Shown here: positions 24,119 through 36,169 of the stretch, in pieces | Numbering within the stretch: the first letter of the stretch is position 1 | Layout: each line of letters begins with the position of its first letter | From: Oscheius onirici | Lineage: Eukaryota > Nematoda > Chromadorea > Rhabditida > Rhabditidae | DNA: 64,000 nucleotides | Assembly (NCBI GenBank): GCA_932521025.1 | Contig: OW051473.1 | Location: 1,426,001-1,490,000 of the forward strand | Reading direction: 5' to 3' | Notes under the pieces: generated by a model | The model's input: only the letters and a program-made list of their open reading frames with translations | Told to the model about the DNA's origin: nothing | Database searches by the model: none | Made by a program: the position numbers and the translations under genes

Positions 24119-25229
24119 ACTTTTTTTGAAGTTTGCGCAGAAGCATTTGTAGTTGCTGTTTTGTGTAGACATATTCAAATCGACAATTATATCGCGCAAA
24201 AGTGGACGTGTTTACCGAACTGGGAAACTTCAAAATTAACTTTTACGTACAAAACAAATCATACCATGGTGTAATAGAAGACAGCAGAATACCAACAATC
24301 ATCATAGTTTACTAGCAATTTTTATTCCGGAACCCTGAACGCCGTTCACAGTCCGTTGTGTGTCACCGGCCCGATGTTCTTTTGAATTTATGACTAACAG
24401 AGCGTTTCTCGCTCTGAGGTCAGACCTCGTATCGCTGTACAGAGTACAGCTCCTTTCCACAGTCATGTAACTTTCTGCTCTATTCCCTACATCCCAACAC
24501 CTCCAGATTATGTATTAGTGCCTAGATAAACTATATATTAATACGAATCTCCTGTACCTTGGGAGAGGGGAGACACAGAATTACTTGTATTCTCTCATAG
24601 GGGTAGGACTCTTTTTGAGCACAATGTAGCTGAGAAGAAATGTTTATACGGTAGACGGAATGGGGATTACAATTGAGAGTTAGTAGCAAAAAGTTTGAAC
24701 AAGTCAGTTATCCTATACTTCGAACAACTTTATATATTTCTATGAGAGAAAGAAATCCTGTCCTCAGCTGACTGGAGAACAACGCCACTGTACGCTTTCC
24801 GCCTTTCGTTGAAGGTTGCTTGAAGTCAAAGATGTTCAACTGTCAAGAGCAACGTTGCCCTCAAAAAGAAAACTCTATACTATATATATTTTGCATAAAG
24901 GGCAGAGACCCATAAACGTCTTTGAAACAGAGCAATTGCACCGCTCAGGACTTTTTTTAGAGATATCCAAAACATGATATTATACAATAATTGGTAACAT
25001 GTCATACGACTACCCGAGGAAAACGTGACTATTCGAAAGGTTGCCAAATCCGCGTCCTAGACCGGGAAAGGTTCTTCCTTTGCGCAACATACAACTCGCA
25101 CGCTCTCCTCTTAGACGGGAAGACAGAAAAACAGCGAATTTGTCTTGACTTATCTTTTTTCTCTTCTTATTTTCTCGAATATAACGATCATAATTTAGAG
25201 TTTCATACATGGCCTCTATTTATTTTCTC
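24119..25229. other. Intergenic region
   Basis: No supported gene. An open frame around 24991-25200 has coding-like composition in places but no clear start, splice partner or family. Confidence 0.5.
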
Positions 25230-25497
25230 ACCAGATGACAAGATTCCTATGACCTTTACACTTTACAAGCCACCTTCGCTCCTGTCGAAACTCGTCCAGT
25301 CAGAGAAATTCCTGACAAAGACTTGGAGACGGTAAATGATGTGTGCCGGACCATCGTTGTACCTAGACAAGTGCTGGTCGCGTCCAATCTGGAGTCAACG
25401 AGAAGAACGCTGTTTCAGCGGAGGACAGTATTCACGAAAGACGATGGGTGGCGCCGTGAATATCAGATTGTGGTGACCAATTACAAGGGTGATTCTT
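25230..25497 (+). CDS. Exon-like fragment of an unrecognised gene, left of the LINE
   Basis: After CTCACCAG at about 25233 an open frame reads APVETRPVREIPDKD, then DVCRTIVVPRQVLVASN and DDGWRREYQIVVTNYKG, ending at TAG 25496. The composition is that of a folded, charged protein. A GTGATT donor is possible just before the stop. It may be the upstream exon of the gene fragment at 28689-29329, in which case the LINE sits in their intron; the phases I tried do not settle this. Family not recognised. Confidence 0.35.
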
Positions 25498-25504
25498 AGA
25501 AGTG

Positions 25505-28500
25505 TTAATCTTTAATCTCTTTAATCTTTGGGATCCTATCTCAGAAAATAATCTGTAGGAGAAGTAGGTCATCTAATTTGTTACTCGAGGATTCTTCATC
25601 GATCCATCATCTGCTTGAAAGCCGACCGTTCGCTCGCTCTTGCTGTAGATGAGAAAGTAGCACCATATTTCGAAACCAGCAGGTTCCTCCATCTGTGCGG
25701 AGGCCGTCCCGTTGCTCTTCTCCGACTCGGCGTCCGTTCCTCTACCATTTTTGCCCAACTGCTGTTTGAGCTGTTGACAACTTTCCAGGCCCAGTCAAAC
25801 ACTTTCGACTTGTATTCAAGTACGGCGTCCTTGATATTTGTTAGTCTGCGAATTTCTTCGTTTGTAACACGATCCAGAAGGCATAGTCGAAGCATTTTTC
25901 TTTCCATTCGACGCTGGGTGACAGCTAACAACTTTTCCTCGGACTTTGTCAAACCTGCAGCTTCTAGACCATAGAGGAGCACCGGCAGAACTTTCATCTC
26001 GAAAAGTTTCTTCTTCATGGGCATCCTTGAGTAGTAAATGTCCTTATCCTCATAAAATGAACACCACGCCAGTTTGACTCTTCGTTGCAACTCCTTCTTC
26101 ATGTCACCGTTTGCAGACAGCAGTGATCCAAGATAAACGAACTGATCGACTCGTTCCAACAAGGAGCCTTGCAGCGAAATTGTATGGCGCACTGTTGTGT
26201 ATGTTGTCAACCATACCGTTTTCCGTCTGTTAATTTTCAATACAACGCGTTGTCCTTGTTGATCCAGACTAGGCAGCATTTCTTCTACTTCGGCCGCTGT
26301 TCTGCCAAGGAGAATGATATCATCTGCGTAACACAGATACGATAAGAATTTCCCATTGATCGCTAGGCCTTTGTCATTCCAATCCAGATTCCTTAGAACA
26401 TCCTCGAGGACGGCATTAAAAAACTGAGGAGACAAAGGGCAGCCTTGCCATACGCCTCTTTTTTGATCAATCTGCACTTTTCCTTCGTTGATGGCAACTT
26501 CCGTGTCGCTGTGTTCGTAGAGATACTTTAGCAGCTCCAGAATTTCGCTGTCTAATCCGCGTTTTTTAGAGCATTCCATACTGCTTCTCTTTCAATAGAG
26601 TCGAAAGCCTTCTCGTAGTCGACCAAAAACTGCATAGAATCCAGTAGCATTGTATTCCTGGGACTTTTCCATAAGCTGCCGCATCACGAAAATGTGGTTG
26701 ACCGTTGAGCATCCTTTTTTGAATCCTGTTTGCTCTGGGTCTTGATCGAATTGCAGCAGGACATCGACGCGTTTTAGCAATACCAGTGCAAGCAACTTGT
26801 AGAAGACAGACAACAACGTTATTGGTCTCCAGTTACCCAGATTTGTCAAATCTCCCTTCTTTGGCAATAGCACTATTCTTCCTTGTGGTAGCGTGTGTGG
26901 GACTTGTCCTGTTTCGATGCAGTTATTGAACAGGCCAGTTAAAAATTTCACCACTTGTTCAACACCGGCTTTTAGTGTTTTGAACCAGACTTTGTCAGCT
27001 CCGGGACTCTTCCCTTTCTTTGTTTTCCTCATGGCCTCACGGATTTCGCTTTTCAGTAGCATTGGACATCTGTTAGCATCTGGTAGGCGGTTGGGGATTG
27101 GCTGTACTCGACGCTTACTTTCGTACAGATCGTCGTAGAAAGATTTGATAACAGACTGTAGTTCATCAGTGCCACTGCTCATCTGATTTGTTGAGGGATT
27201 TTGAAGCTGATGTAGTCGTCTTCTTCCATGTGACTGTTCGTTTTTCACCGGTCGAAATGATCTTCCACGGCTTAGTATGTCATTGACCATGTTTACCCTC
27301 CTGGTGCGTAAGTCGTCTTCCATTGATCGTCTGGTTATGTGGCATAACATGGAGTATTCCAAACGGTCCCGGAGAGACGTCTTAGATCTTAGCTCCTGCC
27401 GTCTTCTCATCAGTCTAACTGTCAAATCAGATAGTCTCGGCGGAAGTTCCACTTTTGTCGTGGCCAAATTCTGGATCTGGTTTGCCTTCTCCATAAGTTT
27501 GGTGTACTTTTCCTGTATAGTTCCATCCGATAAGTTTCCGCATCTTTTGCATTTCCTGTTGTAAGACATTCTTGTTGACTATGGTAGTTGTACGCTTCTG
27601 TTGAAATCTCTTCTTCATTCTCGTGTTCTCCGGGAGACTCAGCTTTGCTCGGACTAGCCTGTGATCAGATCCAAATTTGAAGCCGGTGACCACATGGCAC
27701 ACAATCAGCATTTTCCAGTGCCTATTTGGTATTATTACTTAGTCGATTTAAGCAAAGTGCAGTCCGTTAGGGTCTCTCCAGGTCCAAATCCTACCATATC
27801 GGCTTCTGGTGAATGTGTCCGCTACTTTCAGTGCATTGTTTTGGCAGAAGTTGATCAGGACTTGTCCTTGGTCGTTTCGCCCTTCTATGCCAAAAGGTCC
27901 CATTGGTTCATTTATATCTTCCCTCTTTCCAATAACGGCATTTAGGTCTCCGATTATCCAGATGTTGTTTTTTCCAGATGGGTCCACAGCCATTTCTCTT
28001 TCCAGAGTCTGCATAAAAGTTTCGTAGTTGTGCAGGTCATCCGGGCCGTCTGGCAGGCAGCGTAGTTGTGCAGGTCATCCGGGCAGTCTGGCAGGCAGCG
28101 TAAACACAGTATATCGACATCAGTCTATGGTTCCAGCGTACTTGTAGACGTGAAATTCTAGGCGCCAGCTGGTCGAATCCTTCCACACAATCTTGGAACT
28201 TCCGGCTAACTAGAAAGGCTGTCCCACATTGAGAGTCAGCGTCCGTTGGTTCGGCTTGATATAGTCGGTAATCGGAGTCGGTTAGATCGGTCACGATGGT
28301 TCCTCGCAGTCTACATTTCGTTAGTCCAATAATATCTGCATGTAGGTCCTTCAGCGATTCCTGTAGCTCTATTAGTCTGCTTGTTGCGGCCAATCTTCGA
28401 ACATTAAGGGTACACAGGTAGAGATTCGATGTTCTTCCTCGAGTAGTGGTATTAGTAGTGCCTCTTCGGGTAGTAGCATCCATTTCTCCGGCTAAGGTAC

Positions 28501-28560
28501 TGGAATGGGGGTCTTTGTTGTCCAAGTCTTCAAAGGTGAGGGAGCTCGTGCATCAAATAG
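25505..28560 (-). mobile_element. Degenerate RTE-like non-LTR retrotransposon (LINE)
   Basis: On the minus strand, in order: an endonuclease domain (about 28525-27600; 'LNVRRLAATSRLIELQ', 'IWIIGDLNAVIG', 'FGSDHRLVRAKL'), a linker, and a reverse transcriptase (about 27150-26000) with 'GKSPGADKVW', 'LTNLGNWRPITLLSV', 'QTGFKKGCSTVNHIF', 'GVWQGCPLSPQFFNAVLED' and the catalytic 'CYADDIILLG'. The order and motifs fit the RTE clade. The reading frame is broken in at least four places, one being a 38-bp direct duplication at 28023-28098, so it cannot make an intact protein. The tail at 25505-25533 has about three GATTAAA-like units, the short-repeat 3' end usual for RTE elements. A target-site duplication could not be identified. 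Confidence 0.9.
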
Positions 28561-28688
28561 AGAGAATTCCGGGTAGAAGACGACAGCTTGGTAGAGCAAT
28601 TATTGAACAACCTTTTTAGAGTGTGAAAAACATAAAGAAATCAAAAACATAAAGAAAAGAAGTGTTACTTTCTATCATTGTTTTACAG

Positions 28689-29329
28689 TCAGGAATGGCA
28701 GCACGTCGATGACGAACAGCATTGAGAGGCTTCATGGAATTCTTTATTGAGGAACTCGGGCTGCAGTATGAGTATAATATCAAGATGGTCTTCTACAGGC
28801 AGGGCAGAAGACTCGGTAAGACGGAAACCAACTACCTGGAGCTGCTGTTCGGCATGCTCAACATTGAGACCCAGCTGCTGAACCGACTTCACTATACCCA
28901 TGTATACAAACCTCCCGGAGACGAGACGTGTCCCCCGTTAACAGGAGGTGAGATTCACCTGGCTCAATGGCTTTTAGTGTGAACTCTATCTGACGCTCTA
29001 CAACTTCAAATGTGAGTTTCCTAACATGTTCCTTATTATGGTCATATTTTAGTTCGGACAGAATTCGCCTCAAAAAGGAGCCGGGCCATCCAGGGACTAA
29101 TACAGTCGCTCACGGATGCCTTCGAGACAAAACACTTTGTCTGCTCTCTTCTCTTTTTCAACGAAAACAGACGCAAGATAGGGACAATCTACAATCCAAT
29201 CTCTTCACACTGCTTGAAGAAAACTATTCTATCAACACCGACACCCTGAATGGCAAGTTGCTCGTCAAACTACGCTTCGACGATGGAACACTTCAACGCT
29301 TGGCCGATCTTCCACTGATTAGATTCTAG
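28689..29329 (+). CDS. 3' part of an unrecognised gene, right of the LINE
   Basis: Three or four exons can be chained on the plus strand. One ends about 28899 (FMEFFIEELGLQYEYNIKM ... LLNRLHYTH). The next is about 28979-29013 (CELYLTLYNFK), followed after a 41-bp intron by RTEFASKRSRAIQGLIQSL. The last runs from about 29171 (DNLQSNLFTLLEENYS ... LRFDDGTLQRLADLPLIRF) to TAG 29327-29329. The phases agree if short introns of 34-77 bp are used. No signal peptide or membrane helix is seen. The start is missing on this side of the LINE. I do not recognise the family. Confidence 0.45.
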
Positions 29330-29852
29330 ATGAGAGAGGCCAAATATAGAGTACTTATTGTTATTATTATTGTTTTCTAATCGGACAGAGACAATTGAGA
29401 GAGCGAAAAAGTGCCATCAATTAGACCGCGAGCCTCGAGATATGAGTCACGCACAACCTTGGGCATATGAACAGCTGAGACAGTCTTCTCGTATTCTTCG
29501 ACCTCTCCGAACTTTGACTCGCGCAGAGGGAGACTCGGACACAGCAGACAGTTCAAAACCAGCTGTACAGCATCAAGCGCAACTCGTGAACAATGCTTGT
29601 CGGTCTCGAGAGGCGCATGTTGATAGAGAATGAACTTATTGTGTCTGTAAATGGAAAGGAAGCTTGAGAGAGGAAGCTATGACTCATTTCGCATTGCAAT
29701 ACTGTTCCCAAGTTGAGAGTCCTGGACGCGGTTTTAAATACGGAAAACAGTTAAAACCATCAAGCACATTTGTATTGTTGAAGCCTTGTTCAACGGCTAT
29801 TACTACGCACAAAATATTTGACACAAAACATACAACAATAATTTATTCTAAA
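29330..29852. other. Spacer between convergent genes
   Basis: No supported gene. An open frame at about 29440-29629 is hydrophilic and has no start context or splice partner that I trust. Confidence 0.5.
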
Positions 29853-31559
29853 TTAAAGTAGTAGTATTAAAAGATTAACCACAGAGCACGCAGAAAAGAC
29901 TACCAGTAAAATAAAATGTAGCTTTCCAACAGTGATGACAGTGAATGGACTGAATTTAGAGAATGCTTTTCAAACACCCAAATACCTGTAGTTCATCTTG
30001 TCGGGGTAGTTTTCTCGTGATGTAATGATCGTTTGATACATCTTCGACTTGCCCATAATCATGACCAGAACACTTGCAAAGGCAATCAGACCCAAGTTGA
30101 CCATTGAGTATCGAGCTAAACTACATAATAGAACAGAGTAGATTTGAGAGACGTACACAGTTTGTCCACTTGATCAATTTTTGGCATATTCTGTGTGCTC
30201 ATCTGGAGAACCAGCATCATGGCGAGAATGGCAGCGAAGCCGAGGTTCAACTAAAAAGTGCTTTTTAACCGTTGAAAAATTTACATTGTCCATATATGAT
30301 TGTCCATCGACAGATTCCCAGAAAAGGCCGCAAACACAGAGAATTGTTAGAATGAATGATGGAATGATCATCAACATGACATAGAAAGTGGAGCTTCTTT
30401 TGATGGTGATATTCCATCTGACCGTGTCGAAACTGTTGTTCAAGGCTCCGGGAATTTCGATGTTTTCCGCGGTAATGTTAATCATGGTCCATTCGCCGTT
30501 GCCCTGAAGAAATAGAAAAGGTCAGTAATTTGCCACAGTTACCATAATGTCCAGCGGAATTGCAGTATCTACAAGTCCCGTAAGAAGAAGCTCCGTTCTG
30601 GGTGCATTATAGCAGCTGAATCGAAGAGTACACGTTTGTTGGTCAAATGGAAAGTCGGCAAGCTGAAAATGTTAGTCATAGAGAGAAACCGGATACGCAG
30701 AACACACATGGTAAAGAGAAAAACTTACGTTCAGTTGACATATGAATTCAATTACAGAAGTCCAATAAAAGGTGACGGTTCCATCAGAGTAAAGCTGTAC
30801 ATGGAGTTCAAAAGTATAAACATGCACTTACATTGACAACTTGACGATCTTCAGGAATGTTTTCTTGGAAGAACAGCCTAGAAAACTTGTAGTGAAATAT
30901 ATATTATTGACCTACATGTCTAGTGGTAGAATATCAGGAATCCAAACTGTGTCCTGTTTAGTTACTGCCATCACAGTAACCCCGTTGAATTCATTCGGGT
31001 TCCAAGAGAGTCTTGGGTCAAGCCAGTACTGTAATAAACTGGTATTTAAGTTTTTAACACAAGGATTCTAACGGTATTGTTCATTTACCAAAAAGATTTC
31101 GATGATCATTGTTGTACTCTGTTTCGGTTCATCCACGGTCAGCAACTTGGAATACATCAGTGTGGCATTGCTGGTTGTCGGTTTTGGGCTCTTTCCGTAA
31201 CGATCTGAGTAATCCAACATCAATATTGTCAGTTTATTCCCACCTCCAAGGTAAAATGCAGGAACCTGCCGCTTGTAATCTTCAAAGAGGTAGTCGAACA
31301 GCCGATTCTCATTTAGAAAATAGTCTTTGAAAGTTTCGTCCTTAAAATTGTCCAAGGGACTCAATTCCGGTTCAGTCACTGAATGGGATTTCTCAGAGAC
31401 ACTTGGAAGCACCTACCATTGTACTTCTCAGTAGTGTTGTCCGACAATAATTCTTCGGTTTCTGAAAGGCACACTGCTCTTTATTATAAGATTTGTTGAA
31501 ATATTACCTTGACAATGGACAATGGAAACGAGTAGCAAGGCAGGGATGAGAGAGCACAT
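29853..31559 (-). CDS. Cys-loop ligand-gated ion channel subunit A (nematode LGC-type)
   Basis: Starts at ATG 31559 with signal peptide MCSLIPALLLVSIVHC. The extracellular domain has 'YWLDPRLSWNP', 'VWIPDILPLD' and the Cys-loop, whose two Cys are 13 residues apart and end in FPFDQQTC. M1 is 'STFYVMLMIIPSFILTI'. M2 is 'LGFAAILAMMLVLQ'. M3 is 'YSMVNLGLIAFASVLVMI'. A very short cytoplasmic loop leads to M4 ('KLHFILLVVFSACSVVNLL') just before TAA 29853. Such pentameric receptors open an ion pore on binding a small ligand. The M2 start lacks the PAR motif of anion channels and the typical acetylcholine-receptor cation-filter sequence, so neither ligand nor ion can be predicted. The paralogue lies immediately upstream on the same strand. 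Confidence 0.88.
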
Positions 31560-31984
31560 TACTAGAAGCGAAATTGAATGCCACCAAGCCGGTTAGAGTG
31601 ACGTTGGTTTGATCTCTGGGATAGGGAATGGTCGGACGGAATGTGTAACTAGTTAAAGGTAAATAGAAAAAGTATTGGACAAAAGCAAGAGCCTAATAGT
31701 GACTTCACTAAATTATGAAGGGATGTTTATAAAGCGACGCAACGCTTATCTGGTAGGATGAAATATTACGGGTATGTGATATTTTTGGCACTTTTTGAGA
31801 AAAGAAAGTCAAGAAGGTTTCGGTCAGTTACCAAAAACCAAACCATTGAAAAGCATTTTTCATTACCCTTGAAAAGGTAATGAAAAACACTCGTGCTTGT
31901 TTGCTTTTAATTTACGCTAATTTGAAGTTCTACGATAATTTTTCGAGCTCGATGTTGAACTTTAACAATACTTAGAAAACTAGT

Positions 31985-33555
31985 TCATGCCACTAAAACA
32001 ACCAAATTGACGATAGCTGCAAAACTAAAAAGAATAGCGAAAAGTATGTTGGTAGACTTCAACATCCGAACGACGAAGCCCCATCTTCTAAAATATTAAT
32101 TTCTATTGTAATTTACAGATTACTAACGTTGAAGCAATTTCTTCCTTACGACGTTTAGCATTCCATATTTTGTTGCACTTTCCCATAGCGATAACCAAAA
32201 CACTAGCCACTGCTATGAGTACAAGATTAACGATAAGAAAAATGGCTGAAAAGTCCTTTTCATTGCTCATATACAACTTACATAGACTGTCAAGTCCGTT
32301 TATTTTTGGCATATCTTGCGTGACCGTTTGTAAAACAAACATCATTGCGAGGATAGCAGCGAATCCGAGATTTAACTGCGTTTATTGAATTTTAACTGAA
32401 AAAATAACGTACTCTATCCATATAAGCCTCTCCATCCACTTGTTCCCAGAACAAACCGAGTACACATAAAAGAGTTAAGATAAACGACGGTATGATCATC
32501 ATCACGATGTAGTATGTGGTGCTTCTTTGCAGCGTAAAGCTGAAAATGCAGACGTCGTACCACAAATTGCCACTAGATATATAGTGGCTCTGCTCTAAAT
32601 CCACTTTTAAGATGGACCACTCGCCGTTGCCTTCATCCTAAAGTGCCCTTTTAAAAGAAGTCTCATTTTGTACCGTTTCATACGGAACAATGTTGGAAGA
32701 TAAGTTGAGACTACCGTCACGGAGTCCAATAATCCCCCTCAGACGTATTTGAGTCATTGGAAAATTGTATGGACTGATGCGCAACGGACAGACTTGGACA
32801 TCGAAAGGAAAGTTATCGAGCTTAAGTTAAAATATAATATTTCACTGCTTTGGTGTACCTTTAAACGACAGATAAACGAAACCAAGAATGTTTTGTAGTA
32901 TTTAACAGTACCGTCGGCGTAAACATCCAAAAACTGTTGATCTTCCGGTACAATATCGTACATCTCCGTTCTGAAAAGGTACGTTAAAAGAACGTGCAAA
33001 CTCACGAATCAAAAGGCAAAACATCAGGAATCCAAAGGCTCTCTTTTTTGCAAGTGTAAAAATGATCGATTCCTTCATAGTTTGCGGCGTTCCATACCAT
33101 TCTTGGGTCAGTCCATATCTGTTTTTATTATACTCTATATCTATAATTAAATCCTACTGTGACGACATCGACTATCACAGATGCACTCTGATGGGTTTGG
33201 TCCTGAAAATAACGTAACTGGCTTTTTTCTCAAAAATTTACAATTCCGAGAAGTTTCCAATAAGCTAACGAGACATAAATGGGCATCGGTTTCACCTGAA
33301 TGCTGTTGTTTGCTGAAAATATATGTCTGGGAAAACTAAATGACATACAAGCAATATACAACGCTGGAATGAGTCTTTCGTAATCTTGAAACAAGTCTCT
33401 TTTCAGACGAGATGTGATGTTGAAGTAGCTTTCCGTTGGAAAATCTGAAAAGTTTATACATGTCACGGAATAAAAGTACCTTCCGGAGCTGGAAAAATTT
33501 GCATGCCTTCTGCAAACCATTGAAGAAGAAAAACCACAATTATTAACTTAATCAT
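31985..33555 (-). CDS. Cys-loop ligand-gated ion channel subunit B (paralogue of A)
   Basis: ATG 33555 opens a signal peptide (MIKLIIVVFLLQWFAEG). The ligand-binding domain contains 'IWTDPRMVWN', 'LWIPDVLPFD' and a Cys-loop ending FPFDVQVC. M1 is 'STTYYIVMMIIPSFILTLL', M2 'LGFAAILAMMFVLQ', M3 'FLIVNLVLIAVASVLVIA' and M4 'NILFAILFSFAAIVNLVVL', ending at TGA 31985. The M3-M4 loop is only about 40 residues. Sequence and exon order follow gene A, so the pair arose by tandem duplication. About 425 bp separate them; they could be one transcription unit or two. Confidence 0.88.
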
Positions 33556-33649
33556 TAGGCGAGACTAGATATTCTTCTTTATAGCGCCAGGTTTAGGACG
33601 GACGTTCCAGGTATTGTGTTACCACTTCCGTTCACTCGCTTTAATTTGG

Positions 33650-34019
33650 ATGAAATGGTTAAGGATCACTATTGAATGTCAACAAGTGTCAACAGGGTTT
33701 TTTAAACTGTCTCAAGGATTAATCGAAAAACATACACTGGAAATCAATCCTAAGTACGATTCTGGCTACCATATCAAGTACAATGACCGATCTTCCTTTT
33801 TCCTAAAGAATCGCAATGCCCTTGCAAAATTAGAGATTTCTCGCCTTCACTTATCACTTCATCATCAGGTAAGATTTTTTCTTCATTCTTCCCCTTGACA
33901 CTCTGTTCCAGTCACCGTCCCACCTTTTTCAAAGAAGCTACCAAAGTCGTAAAAAGCAAAGATGCAAGAAGCAACGGAAAAGCATAGCGCACTTGTATTT
34001 TCCTGCCTCAACTTGTTAA
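33650..34019 (+). CDS. Possible small Lys/Arg-rich protein
   Basis: Two exons joined by a regular 43-bp intron (GTAAGA...TTCCAG, about 33868-33911) give a frame that starts MKWLRITIECQQV and ends in a very basic tail (RSYQSRKKQRCKKQRKS...) at TAA 34017-34019. It is divergent from channel gene B by under 100 bp, so the two may share a promoter region. No family or signal sequence recognised, and upstream exons are possible. Confidence 0.35.
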
Positions 34020-34057
34020 AAACTTATGGTGCGCACAAATCCCTCTACTTTATTACC

Positions 34058-34285
34058 AATGATGCCTGAACGATGCTCTATCGGAAGAAACAGAGCTGGT
34101 ACCACAATTCTTCGTTATTCGGCTCTGGCGGGCCGGTACAATTTGTTCACAAGTATTAAAACGGTCATAATTTTTGAATAGGGAGGTTTTCCCAAAACAG
34201 AAATGATGCCTGAACGATGCTCTATCAAAAGACCCAGCGCTGGTACTCGGTTTTGGCAGGCCGGTACACTTTGTTCACAATTCAG
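34058..34285. repeat. Two-unit tandem repeat, period about 142 bp
   Basis: AATGATGCCTGAACGATGC and GGCCGGTACA.TTTGTTCACAA each occur twice in the same order, about 142 bp apart. The second unit is truncated. Confidence 0.85.
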
Positions 34286-34375
34286 CCAAGAACTTTGAAA
34301 CAACAGAACATTTCGTGTGTTTGCACCGAAGCTCTACAATTGATAAAAGAAAATATTTATTGCTTTTCGAGTTCT

Positions 34376-35814
34376 TCACAGGTATTGCATTAAATCTAAA
34401 ACAGAAATTGGGGTTTGACAATCCGCGCAATATGTCTTTATCGACGTTTCAGGTAGTTCCTGAAAAGTTGTGTTAACATTAGTTTAACAAGCTCTCGTTT
34501 TTCAGCTTCCACCACCGGCTCACCTTCTTATTTTCAGACTCAGCTTTGAAGTCTCGTTTTGGAACAACATAAATCTGGAACGGCCGTATATATGACATTT
34601 TTTCTCACCGGAATCTTCTCCTGCTTATTCACGTATTGGTTTTGAGCTTGTAGAAGAAGTATTGGCTCAGTCTGAGTGCAGTTATCAAACAATATTGGAG
34701 AACGAAGATGAATTGGGACTATATGAATCGGATATTCTTTTTCGAAAAAGGCCAAACATCCGTAAGAATTTTCTACGACCACTCTAACAAGAGTCATGTC
34801 CATCTTGTTCTTATCCTGAAAACCACTCGTTTTTGATGAAATTGAATATGGCAGTGGTCTCGCGGTTGGAATTACTTACCACCATTTTTTCTTGACAATT
34901 TTGAACGTCAGCCCTTCTTGCAATAGCTTTTTTTTGAAAAAATTTCATCCTTTTCTGATACTCAATATGCATGATCTTGATGTGATCCTGCATGACTTCT
35001 TGTTCCAGCTCTAGCAAATTCTTAATTTTGGCACGTCCACCAGCTAGCTGAAAATGTATACTTTTATAGTTGAACCGTCTCCGTGTGTCTGTGTGTAGAA
35101 TCGGCTCGAGGAAAGTGAAAAACATTTGAGCGGGGGACCGAACCTCCGATGCTCGGATGACAAATTGGAGCTATGCCAAGACTGCTAGGTGGCTTTTGGA
35201 AAGTTTGTGTGGGATACAATGCCCGACACTAGCTGCGCAGCACCCAGTTAGTCCAGCGAGCATGTTGCCCTACTTGTTTCTTTTTGCAAAACAATTTTGA
35301 AACTCATTGGAGTGGCGAATACAAAGTTTAAAAAAACCTGGTACCCAAGGTTAAACTGAAAGAACTGATCGTTGACGTCTGTTCCCACAATAAAAATCCG
35401 GAGCTAATTGTCGGAGAAAACTGATATTCGCACGCCATTTGATGTATACCGCGTCAAACGTGACTAGTACAAAATCCGTGCTTACATAGCACATAAACAC
35501 TTATCTATATTCGATCAAACGGAAATCATTTTATACTGCTCAAAACATGAATCTAAAAATCTTACCAAAGTTTTAGCAGCTTCAATCTTCTGATCATGAT
35601 ATAGATTGAGCTTCATTTTGAAATCGGCTCTCAAGGCTGCCTCCTTCGCTTTTTTATCTTCGATAGGATCCATTTTTACTCCTTCAGCTCGTAGAAACTG
35701 CTCCAAGTTGTTGATATCATCAGGAGAGAGTTCGATGTTTGTCGGAACAACAATACGTCTTCCATCAGCTGTTAGGCGGACTGTCATTCCTGCAGGCAGA
35801 GTAGACAGGTCCAT
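34376..35814 (-). CDS. Uncharacterised 252-aa protein with coiled-coil middle and C-terminal CxxC
   Basis: Five exons, all joined in phase 0: 35814-35566, 35047-34880, 34815-34609, 34574-34524 and 34459-34376. The N-terminus (MDLSTLPAGMTVRLTADGRR) is followed by two helical charged stretches, one at about residues 50-83 and one at about 84-139 (LELEQEVMQDHIKIMHIEYQ), typical of a coiled coil. Then comes a beta-rich part (VRVVVENSYGCLAFFEKEY) and a short end with YCADCQ, a possible half of a zinc site. It has no signal peptide or membrane segment. I do not recognise the family. The first intron contains a SINE. Confidence 0.7.
35050..35325 (-). repeat. tRNA-derived SINE, copy 1
   Basis: On the minus strand it carries a B-box-like GAGGTTCGGTCC and an upstream tRNA-like arm. 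It matches the copy at 40572-40850 along its length: AGTTGAACCGT, AAAGTGAAAAAC, GATGCTCG, GACAA.TTG, TGCGCAGCA.CCAGTTAG and GAGTGG.GAA. It lies in the first intron of the 252-aa protein gene. Confidence 0.75.
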
Positions 35815-36169
35815 TTCGATTGAGACGGAAGACGTCGAATGAAAATAGTTTTATGTGGAGGAGATTATTAGAAAACCAATGACTTCCGTCTGATGCTTAT
35901 TGACTCTATGACAATGCCAAAGAATTGATTGGGAAGAATCAGAGGGAAAACATAGCAAAAGATTACAAACTCTTGTATTCAAGCAGGTATATATGGAAGA
36001 AAGGTAGTAGTTTTCACAATCAAAAGACTCTTGGTTGTGTGGGCAACCAGATTGTGATATTTAACACAACCTGGCAACCGCAGTTCTCATGACATTTCAC
36101 AAAAGCCCCGTTGAGAACGATGTCATGATTTTTCCGAGATCGATTTAGAAATCCAAGAAGAAAAAAGCT
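35815..36169. other. Short intergenic spacer
   Basis: Upstream flank of the 252-aa protein gene; no gene or distinct motif seen. Confidence 0.5.

Noticed and set aside
29012..29073. Minus-strand frame across 28858-29073 (KLTFEVVERQIEFTLKAIE...)
   Set aside because: It runs through a regular plus-strand intron (GTGAGT...TTTTAG) of the unrecognised gene, whose exons on either side stay in frame.
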